A DNA stretch of 64,000 bases from Seminavis robusta (GCA_903772945.1 CAICTM010000474.1:1-64000), one strand, 5' to 3'; positions 21,160-31,885 are shown, counted from the first letter of the stretch. The notes: generated by a model not told the origin, from the sequence alone. Made by a program: numbers and translations.

Positions 21160-22836
21160 ATGGGCAAGAACAACAAGAAACGCAAGAGGACGAACCATGC
21201 GTTGTTTCATGCCGTGAAAGCTCGAAACCAAGGAGTAGAGCCCATCAAACCGGTGATACCGAGCCAGTCGACCCCTGCCAAAACTGACACCACTAGTGAT
21301 GAAATTTCCGACGCGGACTTGGCCACTACCATTCGAACCTTGGAAACGTTGGTGTCCTCCTCTTCCGATTCGACAATGTTTCACGGGAAACGATTCAAAG
21401 AATTGCGACGGACGTTGCATCCGTTGGTGTTGGAACAATTGCAGAGTTACGACAAGGGCGTGGACTATCGTCACAAGGTGACCCATGCGTTGCAACATCA
21501 CCAATGGTCCGATGCCTTGGCGGCCCTTCGGGCATGCCAAGATTTTCAGCAGTATCCCAAACAGGGAACCGTCCAACGATGGGTCCGCGAATGCAGTGCC
21601 TTGGAGGACAACGGAGGGCAGATGCCACTCTTGCAAGCCATTTTGCGATTGAGTGCGGCCGCAGGAGCGGGAGCAGGCGATGGCAACAAGCACGATCCCG
21701 GACAAGCATTGGCGGCTCATTTGGCCAATCAACCGGAAAATAAAGAAAAATTGGTTATTTTGGAAGGATGGAAGTGGTGGGATAATGATAGCAACATCAA
21801 CAGCAACAGCCAGAATGATAGTATTAGCCAGGAGAAAACAGAAGACGACAAAGAGAAGCAAGAAGAGGAGAAAGAAAAAGAAGCAGGCGAGAAGACTGCC
21901 AACAAACAAGAGGAGGGCAAAGTTGCCAAGAAGGAAGATTCAAAGAAAGAGGCTACAAGAGACGACAATACTCCCTTGGACAATCTCAAATCTCGCATTG
22001 TCTATCGAGAAACCGCGGCTGAACGGACACCTCCCAATCACTACGACCTCCTCTTGCATGCCATTACCAAACCTGACAAGAATTTGATTACCTGGAGCGA
22101 CAACCATTCCACTACCCAATCGCATCCCATTCCCTTTTTGCCACAACCCGCACGCGTCTTGCCCAATGTCTTGACCCGTGACGAATGTCAACAATTGCGT
22201 CGCGTCACGACGACCCTCGGATACCGGTCCGATCATCCTGTCTCGCAGGCACAACCCACGGGGATTGATAGTTGCGAATGGATGGTCGACTCGTCATCCA
22301 TTCTCGATGTAATTTGGGAACGTGTCCAACCGCACTTGCCCGCGTCCCTGACCGTCCAAAACAAAAAGACGGTCCAATTGTTTGGCATCAACCCGCGATG
22401 GCGTTGCTTCCGCTACGGACAAGATTGCGTCTATCGACCTCATTTGGATGGCAGTTGGCCCTTGTGTTATTTAGATGAAGAGGGAAATTACCATTGTCCC
22501 AAGCAACAACAGCAACAATATTCCGACGCGATCAAGTCCTATTTGACCTTTTTGATTTACCTCAATGACGATTTCGAAGGCGGAGAAACGAGGTATTACT
22601 TACCCCAAGGCGTTGCCCGTGGAATTGTGCCACGAGCGGGATCAGTGGTCGTCTTTCCACAAGGCAACCTGGCGTCGTTGATTCACGAAGGATCCCAGGT
22701 TACCAAGGGAACCAAGTACGTGATACGGACCGATGTCTTGTACCGACCGGCCGGCAAGGCGCAGGAGACCGATGACGACACCAACAAAGAAGAAGAAGTC
22801 GAGGAGGAGGACGGCAATGATGAACAGGAGCAGTGA
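21160..22836 (+). CDS. 2-oxoglutarate/Fe(II) oxygenase, prolyl-hydroxylase type
   Basis: A 558-residue intronless protein; the first ATG of the frame is at 21160. It starts with a basic stretch (MGKNNKKRKRTNH) suited to nuclear or nucleolar location and has no signal peptide. Residues 50-200 are helical, 210-270 are a Lys/Glu-rich linker, and about 325-528 form the oxygenase domain. The iron ligands are visible as H428-x-D430 (YRPHLDGSW) and H509 (LIHEGSQV), with K519 or R523 to bind 2-oxoglutarate; FLIYLNDDFEGGET lies between. This fits the soluble P4Hc fold used on proteins. The substrate is unknown. It ends in an acidic tail. It is unlike the secreted prolyl-4-hydroxylases at 25.8-29.5 kb, which have leader peptides. 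Confidence 0.85.
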   Translation: MGKNNKKRKRTNHALFHAVKARNQGVEPIKPVIPSQSTPAKTDTTSDEISDADLATTIRTLETLVSSSSDSTMFHGKRFKELRRTLHPLVLEQLQSYDKGVDYRHKVTHALQHHQWSDALAALRACQDFQQYPKQGTVQRWVRECSALEDNGGQMPLLQAILRLSAAAGAGAGDGNKHDPGQALAAHLANQPENKEKLVILEGWKWWDNDSNINSNSQNDSISQEKTEDDKEKQEEEKEKEAGEKTANKQEEGKVAKKEDSKKEATRDDNTPLDNLKSRIVYRETAAERTPPNHYDLLLHAITKPDKNLITWSDNHSTTQSHPIPFLPQPARVLPNVLTRDECQQLRRVTTTLGYRSDHPVSQAQPTGIDSCEWMVDSSSILDVIWERVQPHLPASLTVQNKKTVQLFGINPRWRCFRYGQDCVYRPHLDGSWPLCYLDEEGNYHCPKQQQQQYSDAIKSYLTFLIYLNDDFEGGETRYYLPQGVARGIVPRAGSVVVFPQGNLASLIHEGSQVTKGTKYVIRTDVLYRPAGKAQETDDDTNKEEEVEEEDGNDEQEQ

Positions 22837-23103
22837 TGGACTAGCTAGGTATATGTTTGTGCTTTTATTTTTAAAACACCTTATGTTCTGAAAACCCAGA
22901 GACAACTCCGTCGAAACCTCCCATAGCTAGCTAGCGAAAACCCCGGAGAACCAGGAAAGCTACTAATCGGTTTGAAATTAACACTCTTTCCCAGAAATTC
23001 TTGATGGTGCACCTGATCTATCAAAGCTTCTGATTGCTGATATGGAGATGATTCTTGTGCCAACGGTTTGCTGCTCTCGTGCTCCCCGCCAGCCAATTTT
23101 TTT

Positions 23104-24375
23104 TCATTCATCACTACTACTCGTATCGTCACAATCGGTTCGCTCAGATGGTTTTTGACACATGGCCATGAAGGATTCAAACGATGCAGGGCCAGCACCG
23201 CCACCGCACCCAATTGTATTAGACGCCGAGGCCAAGGTGACGGTATCCATGGGAGCCCGATAGGAAGACAAGGGATCGTGACGTACTTCCAAGGCAGTTT
23301 CGACAACGCGCAGTTCCGGAAAGGAGTCGTCTACTACTAATAGTGGCACTGGCAAGTCAACCAATTCTTCCCAAGCAAAGAGCAAGGCATCGGTTTGGAC
23401 GCTCCAAACATTGAAATCCACCAGCCACACCCGATCGCTCTTGTCAACGTAAACGTCAAATACGTAATTGGCACGTTGATTGTTGGCAAAACGGTGGCAC
23501 ACGACATCCTCAAAGAATTCAACAAGGAACGAGTGTATTCGTTCCTTGTCGTGAAGCAAATGTGGATAATGCTGACTGTGATTTCGTTGGGATATGCCAA
23601 CTATAAACAGAGTGCAACGCATGCAACCATGTAATGTGAGCCAGATAGATCGACGCAACAATCGTCCATCATTTCCTGAAACCACTGACTTACTCAAGTT
23701 GTGATTTCTGACAAAACATCGAAACTCCATACTAGGATAGAAATTGCACCATTTCCGCAGCACCAGTTCCAGTCGAGGCTGCACTTCTTCTTTGGATTCT
23801 TTTTGCTCTTGAATTTTTTCTTGAAAGACTTGCCAGTCATGGAGACAGAAATCACTGCTTTTGAGCAATAAATAGACATCTCCTGGCGTCTTGCATTTCA
23901 GGGTTCCTTCGTTGACCCATGTGGCATCTTTGGGCGCCGACCAATTCAACTTGGGCACCACCGATCCTCCCAAGGCTTCAATGGCTTCTTCGATTTGTTG
24001 GTTGAGTTGGGGAAATGAAAATTGTTGTTGCTCTGAATCATTGGACTGCTGATCGTCGTCACAACTGCTGTCATCAGATTGTTGTGGTTGTTCATTGGGA
24101 GCACAGGAAGACAGTCTGGTAGCTCCATTGGGCAAACGAATTCCATCGGCCAGCAAAAAGTCTGAGAAATCGGCAGGAAGCGGCGACACAATTTGGGACT
24201 TGATCGTCACGTTGCTGCGGCGTTCGTCACAATCACACTTGTCCAAATGGCAAAAGGTGGGAAACCAGGAACTGAACTGGCATTCGAGCCACTCCTCGCG
24301 ACTAGCTTTGAGCGGAAGGGGATTGCCAGCTCCACTGCTGTTGGTTGGTTCGGTTGTTGCTTCTGCTGCTGCCAT
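23104..24375 (-). CDS. CDC123: CDC123/D123 family, eIF2 assembly factor
   Basis: Model: complement of join(23104..23600, 23694..24375), 392 residues. Family landmarks in order: CQFSSWFPTF, TIKSQIVSPLPADF, DGIRLP, NWSAPKDATW, LLLKSSDF and RKWCNFYPSMEFRCFVRN. The chain then runs through ISQRN, YPHL and FDVYVDKSDRVWLVDFN. The family has an ATP-grasp fold and in yeast and human helps join the eIF2 subunits in the cytosol. The frame stays open through the 93-base intron, but splicing (donor GTAAGT, acceptor TATAG) restores the family sequence NLIGISQRN. A polar C-terminal tail follows the domain. It is divergent from the CP12-like gene at 24817. Confidence 0.9.
   Translation of the reverse strand: MAAAEATTEPTNSSGAGNPLPLKASREEWLECQFSSWFPTFCHLDKCDCDERRSNVTIKSQIVSPLPADFSDFLLADGIRLPNGATRLSSCAPNEQPQQSDDSSCDDDQQSNDSEQQQFSFPQLNQQIEEAIEALGGSVVPKLNWSAPKDATWVNEGTLKCKTPGDVYLLLKSSDFCLHDWQVFQEKIQEQKESKEEVQPRLELVLRKWCNFYPSMEFRCFVRNHNLSKSVVSGNDGRLLRRSIWLTLHGCMRCTLFIVGISQRNHSQHYPHLLHDKERIHSFLVEFFEDVVCHRFANNQRANYVFDVYVDKSDRVWLVDFNVWSVQTDALLFAWEELVDLPVPLLVVDDSFPELRVVETALEVRHDPLSSYRAPMDTVTLASASNTIGCGGGAGPASFESFMAMCQKPSERTDCDDTSSSDE
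23601..23693 (-). other. Stopless 93-base intron in CDC123
   Basis: GT-AG intron of exactly 31 codons without a stop. If retained it would insert 31 residues between the RCFVRNHNL strand and the ISQRN segment of the ATP-grasp domain. Confidence 0.8.
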
Positions 24376-24816
24376 GGTTGACCTTTAGTTTGATAGAAAA
24401 TCACAGAATAGAAGAGATCACCTGACAAAAAATTCTACCACCCTCCATCCGGCCCACAATCACTGGTTATCGGCGGCGAGTGCCTGTGAGTCCGCTAATT
24501 GAGTCACTAACATGACGCTGCTGTATCTTTGAATTCTGCTTCAAATTGACGGCTTGCTCGCGATCTTCTTCGTTCTTTGGGATCTTCCGTCAAAGGCGCA
24601 GCATCATCCCCAAAAGCTTTTCCAAAGCAGGTTTTGTGATACCAGACAGCTTGTTTTCCCAATTCTTTGTCATTCTGCAAACGTAATTGCGTATTTCTTT
24701 CCGCCAAAGAAGAATCGAATCCTTTTCTTTGTGTGATGGCAATTGCTTTCTCACAAATCAATTTCTTGAGAAATTGCAATCAAACAACACGAAACCAAAC
24801 TACTACCAAACTAACC
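24376..24816. promoter_or_regulatory. Divergent promoter region of CDC123 and CP12-like gene
   Basis: 441 bases. Contains TCACTGGTTATCGGCGG at 24460-24476, a one-base variant of the word at 20904-20920. An antisense open stretch at 24507-24779 has no ATG and is not called. Confidence 0.5.
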
Positions 24817-25577
24817 ATGATGATCAAGACTGTCGCCTCCGTTGCCGCTTTGGCCACCGCCGTCCAAGGATTTTCTTCCATTGCCGTTCCTCGACCCGAT
24901 GCCTCCAAGGCTGTGAAAGAGGCGCTTGAAATCACAGAGTCCTTTGGAATCAACTCCAATGAAGCCAAGGTGGCCTGGGATATTGTGGAAGAGATCGATG
25001 CCAGTGATAACAGGTACGTGGGTTTCTGCAAACGGTGTCGTTGGTGTTGGCTGAAATTCTTCCCTCAGTGGCTGACCTTTTTTAACTTCTTTCTTGAATA
25101 AATAGTGAAGCCACCAAGGGCAGCTTGGATGCTGAATGTCCCGTGCAAGAAGAAGTGAGCTTGGAATGCATGGACTATGGAACCTTCATGGACCAGATGA
25201 AGGTCGTTCGGGATCTCACCTCGGAGAAAAACCACAAAGCCAACCAGAATGGCATGGCCAGTGTTTTGAAAAATGTCAAGTTGGCAACACCACAAGGTGC
25301 CGTCGGCGGTAGCAGCCCCGAGCTGGAACGAGCTCTGTTGGAAGCTCGCACGGCCACGCAGGAATACGGCATTACCTCCCCTGAAGCCAAGCTGGCTTGG
25401 GAAACCTACGAGGATATCGCCTCTTCGGGCACTCAAAATGCCATGGGAACTAACCTCATTGATGAATGCAGTGTCGAAGCAGGACAAGAAGCTTGTGAAG
25501 CCATGGAAGAGTTGGAACGTGTCATGCCCGTTCTTTTGGCCATTTCCGATCAATACAACGACAACCAGCACAACTAG
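24817..25577 (+). CDS. Plastid CP12-like protein
   Basis: Model: join(24817..25013, 25106..25577), 222 residues, one 92-base intron. The N-terminus is a short signal peptide (MMIKTVASVAALATAVQG) followed by Phe, the diatom plastid-import pattern. The motif AWDIVEEIDAS matches the CP12 core (AWDxVEEL). A second related segment, SPEAKLAWETYEDIASS, occurs near residue 150, so the protein looks internally duplicated. Cys pairs (CPVQEEVSLEC and CSVEAGQEAC) could form disulfides. CP12 proteins reversibly tie up GAPDH and phosphoribulokinase in the Calvin cycle; here that role is inferred. The usual C-terminal GAPDH-binding tail is not seen. AATAAA lies at 25682. Confidence 0.72.
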
Positions 25578-25787
25578 ATGTGTGGAAGGTGAAAGGGAAG
25601 GATGCAGGATTTCCATTATTGCTCCTCCATCAGTTTTGACCCACAGTTTTAAATTCTGGCTAGCGATAGACACATAAAATGAATAAAAAGACAACTTTTT
25701 GCTATGTTCAGGCTGCTATTGTCATGCTCAGGTGGCAAGCTAAAGTTGCTACAGTCACCGGAAGATCGCTGTAGCCGGCGTCCTATT

Positions 25788-27395
25788 TTATTGTTGTTGC
25801 TGCAGCAAAACCATTGTCTCTTTCTCCGGTTGCGCATGTTCTTCTTGTTGGGTTTCCTGCCTTGTGGTTGGCTCTTCCTCTGGTTGACCCTGTACATCTT
25901 GTTGCATCTCTATGGTTTCTGTTTTGGTTGTCGTTGTTTCCTTCTTGTTGCCAAGCGCATCATAAGAATCCCAGGGATTGGCCTTGTCCACACCTAATCG
26001 CACCCATTGTGTGACAATGTGCTTGTGACCCTCCAATACCGGACAACCAGAATGTTCGGTGAATCCAGTATCCACTTGCATGGACTGTGGATCCACATAA
26101 CTAAAAAACACAGCCATTCCCGCCTTGGGTTGCACATGGACACCAGCATTTCGAAAATGAGTATGCCCTCCTCGGGTAGCAGTTTCACAATACATGACCA
26201 TGGTGGCAACACGATCAGGAACTTTGTGTTGGCCTCCACGACAGGGACCATCACAGTGATGCAGATATTGGTCTGGTGATTCTTCCTCTTCCTGATTCAT
26301 GCCAGTTTGTTGATAGTGATGATACCGTTCCTTTCCATGGTATTGAATGCTTTTCAAGGGTTCCTGACCATGTTCTGTAATATTCAGATGCATCACATAG
26401 TTGGTGTAATCGTACACACGACGACTCAGCGTGGTCAAAGGGTGGTGTCGAGACTCGACATGCCACGGAATGGTAATTGCCGCTTCCCATGCTTTGCGTT
26501 CTTGACTTAGTTTGGCACCACCGGTTTGGTCGTCCACCACCAATGCACGTCGTAGTCCGGGTACCGCCGCTTCTTGGACGGCTCGACATTCCTCGGGTTC
26601 GATAAAATCGTGCAAAACATGAATTTGACTGGATGGGCGGGCATGCAACACGTCGACGGGATGTGCAATGTAATCACCCGATTCCCATGAAAAGGTAGTC
26701 AGTGGAGGACTCGTCGACATGGGTTCATCATCATAGTCATCATCATCATTGCAAACGTAATCCTCCACCTGTGCTCCTAGATATTTCAAGGCATATTCGT
26801 GAAATCTCCATTCGGCATTCCAGTGTTTCAAAGACGCCGTGGTGGCCTGTAATAGGCAGTCTTCCAGATTGTCGTTTGCGTCATGACAGTGTTGCAGAGC
26901 TTCTTGTGCCTTTTGTTGCGCAATAATGGTGGCATCCTGGACGGTAACTTGCAGATTCGGCAAGACGATAACTTCTGGATCCAAGCCCTGTGGAATTTCG
27001 AATTGGGCCGATTTCTGACAGTCTGCTTGTACGCATTTTCCTGTTTCCGGATCCGGTAGTTCCTGCACCATCATGACAGTACCCACAATGCCGACTCGTG
27101 AAGAAACGTGCGCTCCTGGAACAACACCTTCACTGGATGTCAGGATTCTCAGCTCCTCTGCGCCATCATCCGTCTTCAACACTCGATAGACGACCAACCG
27201 ATAGGGACTCTGGTTAAAGAGAGGAACTTTTTTTATGGGACCATCAGCTCCAGCATCACCAATCAAGTCTTCCGGATTTACTTCAGTCCGCAGAACCCCA
27301 CTAGCTTTTAGTGGTAGCAATGCGAGGAGGAGGAGGAGGGACAAGATACACAATGGCGGCCATCGTGGAGAAGCTGAATTCCGGACTACTAACAT
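25788..27395 (-). CDS. Prolyl 4-hydroxylase-type oxygenase, secretory (copy A)
   Basis: An intronless 535-residue protein with an N-terminal hydrophobic leader (about residues 14-33), so an ER or Golgi location is likely. Residues 55-215 form an unassigned N-terminal domain with several Cys and NQS. The P4H catalytic domain is about 255-470: HDFIEPEEC opens it, H380-C-D382 (HHCDGPC) and H448 (TEHSGCPV) are the iron ligands, and K458 should bind 2-oxoglutarate. GGHTHFRNAGVHVQP and AVFFSYVD are typical core strands. The C-terminus is a Thr/Gln/Glu-rich tail. Related enzymes hydroxylate prolines in collagen-like or cell-wall glycoproteins. It is followed upstream by a tandem paralogue (27734-29511) on the same strand. 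No KDEL-type signal is present. Confidence 0.88.
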   Translation of the reverse strand: MLVVRNSASPRWPPLCILSLLLLLALLPLKASGVLRTEVNPEDLIGDAGADGPIKKVPLFNQSPYRLVVYRVLKTDDGAEELRILTSSEGVVPGAHVSSRVGIVGTVMMVQELPDPETGKCVQADCQKSAQFEIPQGLDPEVIVLPNLQVTVQDATIIAQQKAQEALQHCHDANDNLEDCLLQATTASLKHWNAEWRFHEYALKYLGAQVEDYVCNDDDDYDDEPMSTSPPLTTFSWESGDYIAHPVDVLHARPSSQIHVLHDFIEPEECRAVQEAAVPGLRRALVVDDQTGGAKLSQERKAWEAAITIPWHVESRHHPLTTLSRRVYDYTNYVMHLNITEHGQEPLKSIQYHGKERYHHYQQTGMNQEEEESPDQYLHHCDGPCRGGQHKVPDRVATMVMYCETATRGGHTHFRNAGVHVQPKAGMAVFFSYVDPQSMQVDTGFTEHSGCPVLEGHKHIVTQWVRLGVDKANPWDSYDALGNKKETTTTKTETIEMQQDVQGQPEEEPTTRQETQQEEHAQPEKETMVLLQQQQ

Positions 27396-27733
27396 GGTGG
27401 TGTTGGATTTTTGTGACGCTGTTTTGACCGTGGCTAGCTAGCTTTGTGGTACATGTACAGTAGGATTGTTGGACAAACAGAAACGGCTGCTTCCGACACG
27501 ATTGCGCTCACTTTTTTGGCACCCCAACGGTTTTGTGAGGCTGGCTAGAGAGTGCTTTGCATATCCATAGCAAACCAAGCTACTATAGTGCAATATACCG
27601 TACAGTACAACGAGCTCTTTCAGAGGTTGCTGCTTTTTATTAAAAAAACCTTTTATTGAAAGAGAGATAGCTAGGTCAAGAAAAAGTCTGCTCTCCTGAA
27701 CCTACTAGAACCGTACCGGTATAGAGTCAAGTC
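27396..27733. other. Intergenic between the tandem oxygenases
   Basis: 338 bases holding the promoter of copy A and the 3' end of copy B; contains TGGCTAGCTAGC at 27431-27442 and an ACCGGT word near 27716. Confidence 0.5.
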
Positions 27734-29511
27734 TCACTGCTGCACTGGTTGTCGATACGCTCGTGGTGGGCCTCTTCCGCTGTGATGAATTATTTGTTGT
27801 AGAATGAGTTCTTGCCGCGCATTAGCAAAGCATTCCTCGTCATATTCCAAGTCTGGATTGTCGCGAAAATCAAAACGACGAATGTTGGCAGTGTCTTCGT
27901 CTTCGTCCATATCCAATGCGCCCTCTTCACCACTATTTATTTCTGTTTGTACTTCTGCTTCTCTCTGCTCCCCTTCAAATTCATGCTCGTTGTCAGTGCT
28001 CTCCTTTTCCTTGTCGAGCTTATTGTTGGCGTCGCTTGCATCAAAAGTTTGTTCTTCCTCGCCATCTTCACTGCTGTCACTGTGTACATCTGCCTCTTTT
28101 CTTTCTCCATCTTGCTCCTCCTCTTCGTCTTCATCCCAATAATTGGGATCTTGAATTCCCAGGGTATTGAATGAGTCAAAGGGATTGTCCTCATCCACAC
28201 CCAGCCTTAGCCATTGTGTGACAATCTTTTTCGATCCATGGTACACGGGACAACCAGAATGACTGGTAAATCCACGATCGGTCAAGTTGGTATGTGGGTC
28301 CACGTAACTAAAAAAGACGGCCGATCCTGCTGTGGGTTGGACATGGACACCAGCATTGCGAAAATTGGTGTGTCCTCCAATGTCAGGGACTTCACAGTAC
28401 ATGACCATGGTGGCAACACGGTCGGCCCTTTTGTGAGGTCGTCCATGACACGGTCCATCACAGTGGGGCATGTATCGATCCGGTGGTTCCTCGTCACTCT
28501 CGGGTCCAAAGTATTGGATACTCATCAAATCTTTCGTAGTTTCATAAATAAATTCATGAGTAATCAATTGGCACGACAATCGATTGCATGCAACAACCGT
28601 AGCTTACCTTCTTGTCCCTCGTTCGTCAGGTTGAGTTTCAGCACATGATTGGTATACTCCAGGACCCGTAGACTGAGTTGCGAGATAGGATGAAAAGGCA
28701 TATGCCATGGCACCTGAACACCGGCTTGCCAGGCTTTGCGATGTTCACTGAATCGATTACCACCCTTGCCATCGTGAATCTTGGCACGATGCAAGTAGGC
28801 ACGAGAGTACTCCATAATGGCCTCACATTCCGGTGGATCAATGAATCCTTCCACGAGATGAATTTGACTGCTGGAATAGTCGTGCAATACGGATACTTCG
28901 TAGTCTTCGTCTTCGCGCGGATTGTGCCACAGGTTCCGATAGAGGGGTTCGCTGGTTTCCAGCGTGGTATCTTCGCAGGCGTAATCCTCATAGGCATTGG
29001 CCATGACGTCCTTACGAATGCGATTGTGAAATCGAACGTCTTCGCGAATGTGTTCCACGGATGCTTGGAGCTTTTGTTGGACGCAGGACAGGAGAGACAC
29101 TTTCTCTTCCTTTTTGCAGTCCTCTAGCATTTGCCGTGCTTCCGCTTGGGCTCGAATGTGTGCATCCTGCGTGTGGACAGCCCAATCGGGTGTAATGGTC
29201 ACGACTTGTTCTTCTTCGCCCGAGGCTGTGAATTGCAAGGTTGGACTCGTCTTGGTTTCCTCTACTACGGCAAAGACATGACCGCCTCGAACCTTGTGAA
29301 TGTCCAAAGAGGAACCAGGGAAAACAATGGGGTGGCTGAGCAACTGCCAGGAATCTTCTTGTTCAGGATGCGCGACGTAGTAAACGTGGACGGATCGATC
29401 ACTCTGATTGATCACTTGGATACTGACGGCTCTCCGTTGCTGGCAGTGACACAACGGCAGTAGTATCAGGAAGGCAAACAACCAGAGAAAGGAGAAGGAA
29501 GCCATCGTCAT
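27734..29511 (-). CDS. Prolyl 4-hydroxylase-type oxygenase, secretory (copy B)
   Basis: Model: complement of join(27734..28530, 28608..29511), 566 residues. ATGs at 29511 and 29505 are both possible; both give a signal peptide (FLWLFAFLILLPLCHC). Iron ligands are H324-C-D326 (PHCDGPC) and H392 (SHSGCPV), with K402 or K403 for 2-oxoglutarate. The protein aligns with copy A from end to end of the catalytic domain (QEDLMSIQYFG against QEPLKSIQYHG). A 77-base intron lies at that point and copy A has none, so one intron was gained or lost after duplication. The C-terminal 150 residues are Asp/Glu-rich, unlike the Thr/Gln tail of copy A. Substrate unknown; secretory proteins are likely. Confidence 0.87.
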
Positions 29512-29922
29512 GGCGGACAGTATTACAACAGTCAAACATAGAGCCTTCTGTGACAAATGAAGGCCACCAACTCCAATTCGTCAAAGTTTGGGAAATTTTG
29601 TGAGTCGGGGGTTAGCTGGACGTTGGGATGCGTCCAACATTAGAGATAGAGGTCATCCCATAACGGTCATGAATTCAATCGAATAGAATAGAATTCAATC
29701 GAATATCAATAGATCATCGATCCGAATGAATTCAATTTCGTTTCTGACGCACATCACGGGGCGGTGGCAACGGGCAAGGAACGCCATCTGCCATGGCTAC
29801 CGGTACTAGCTAGCATGGCTTGGAGCTCGCGCCTTCACTTGCTTTTCTTGTGTTGTTTCCTTCCCATAGTTTACCTGGTAGCATCCCAATCTGAACAAGG
29901 AAGACAATCACTGTGAGCAACC
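29512..29922. promoter_or_regulatory. Divergent region upstream of LRR copy 2
   Basis: The last 80 bases or so (about 29840-29922) resemble, in reverse orientation, the leader of LRR copy 1 (11268-11360), including GCATCCCAATCTGAACAAGG. Near 29675-29735 the GAATTCAATCGAATA word is repeated. Confidence 0.6.
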
Positions 29923-31885
29923 ATGGAAGACCAGTTTCGTCCCGATGGGATTATGGAGAAGGATGCTCCTCTCCAGCCTCCAGCAACAACCCCAGGTATC
30001 CAGCATATGGGCGGCGATGCTGCCCCCATTCCTGATCCCCTTCAGCCGTTGGAAATTGAGGATGGCAGGGAAGATGGCGCCAACATGCCCAGTGCCAGTC
30101 CCGTTGATGAGCATCAGGCAGAGCAGCATGCGGTCCCTGTGGAACAGTCCAAGTCAAAGGATGGTTCTGGCAGCAGCAAGTTGCCGCTCATTTATATCAT
30201 CGTGGCCTTGCTTGTTGTGATTGGAATCATTGTGGCAGGAGTCTGTGGCAGTGGCAACTGCAGCAGTAAGGGCTCCTCTTCAGAAGAACAGGAACTCAGC
30301 CCCAGAGATATGGAAGGCATGGACATCAAAGCCCAGCTGGAAAAGGTGTTAGGAAGCACTTATTTTGATGGTTCCACAGTCAGCACCGAACCCCATCAAA
30401 AAGCACTCAACTGGATCATCCATCAAGATCCCAGCCAGTTGCCTCCGGATTCCGTCCATCTTCTCCAACGATTTATTTTAACACAGTTTTACTACAGTAC
30501 ATCACAAGCCAGCCCTTGGAAATTCTGTGGCGCTGCCACTGGTGCACAAACAGCTGAATGCTACTTTCAATTTCTGAATCAAGAATTCATTAACGAGCGA
30601 TGGTTGTCCGGGGTTTCCGAATGCCGGTGGGCTGGATGTACTTGTGAAGGCGAAACAGAAAACATTACTTCAATTGATATATGTAAGTATTTATGACGGA
30701 ACAACACAACCTGTCCACCAAGCTTCTTTCCAATCTTTGGCAGCATTTTTTCTGCCAATTCCAACAGGGCACAATGACTTCACAGGGTCACTCCCAAGTG
30801 AGCTTGGATTATTGTCACATGCAATCGCTTTGTCTCTTCGAGCACAAAACTTTACTGGCACGATACCCACAGAAATATACCAATTGACAGCTCTTTCCAA
30901 TTTGGGGCTTTCCGGGAACAATTTTACAGGAACCGTCAATCCTGCTGTCTTCTCCATGCCATTATTGAATACACTCCATTTTAGTTTTAACCACATGACA
31001 GGCACCATCCCAACTGAAATTGGGCTCTTTCCAGGTATGCGCACATTGTGTTATCTAGACAAATGCATCTTCACCCAGGTTCATTGCTGATCATTGGAAC
31101 CTATTGCCCTTTTCACTTCAAAGGAAAGCTGCTCTTCTTTGCCAAAAATTCTTTTACAGGAACGATTCCTTCAGAATTATTTTCCACCAAAAATACCACG
31201 GATATGCATTTTGAACATAATGAGGTGGGTTGACCTGTACTGTTGTTTCCAACGTCCAATAACTTTACATCCTCTCATGATATTGGTTGGCTAGCTCTCT
31301 GGAACAATTCCCACAGAAGTTGGGATATTATCCCAGCAAGTCAGAGAAGACAATGGTGGTCCTGGATTGAATTTCGCCGGCAATAATGCATTGTCTGGTA
31401 CAATTCCATCAGAGTTTGGGCTGGTGAACCATCTAAAAAATTTATATTTCACTGACACGAGCATTGAAGGCACCATTCCTGAAGAGCTATTCTTGAATTG
31501 CCTCGATTTGAAGATAATCATTGGTGAAAATTGCAACTTGGGGGGTACATTGAGCACCAACTTTGGATTGCTCACAAACCTCCAATATTTACGGTTGGCC
31601 AACAACAACTTTGAAGGTAGCATACCCGTGGAGTTTGAAGCCCTGACAGGATTGAAAGAGTTTACAATCAATGGAAATCCTGAACTCAGAGGGATTATTC
31701 CTGATGACATGTGCTTTGAGAATGTTTGGAATGCTCAAGGACTTGAGTTTGTAGCCGACTGTGCGCCTACCGCAATCACGGGAAGTGATGGTACTACCAG
31801 CATGGGAGAACCATTTGTGTCTTGTCCTGAAGGATGTTGCAGTATGTGCTGTGATGGAGGGACTGGAATCTGCATGGAGCAGTAG
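29923..31885 (+). CDS. LRR membrane protein, copy 2 (4 exons)
   Basis: Model: join(29923..30682, 30768..31034, 31124..31224, 31295..31885), 572 residues. It has the same architecture as copy 1 (9259-11267): polar N-terminus starting MEDQFRPDG, one membrane segment near residues 86-108, LLQRFILTQFYYST, then LRRs. Exons 2 and 3 have identical lengths in both copies (267 and 101 bases) and exon 1 differs by one codon. Introns are 85, 89 and 70 bases. The frame is intact throughout, so both copies look functional. The last exon lacks about ten codons near its start compared with copy 1. Role as in copy 1: likely a surface receptor or adhesion protein, partner unknown. Confidence 0.85.

Noticed and set aside
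20911-21909. 332-residue open frame antisense to the oxygenase
   Set aside because: Mirror frame of a gene with visible iron ligands; it also reads through the divergent promoter.
24507-24779. 90-codon minus-strand frame between CDC123 and the CP12-like gene
   Set aside because: No ATG in frame, no recognisable domain, and it lies in a divergent promoter. A small gene is not excluded.
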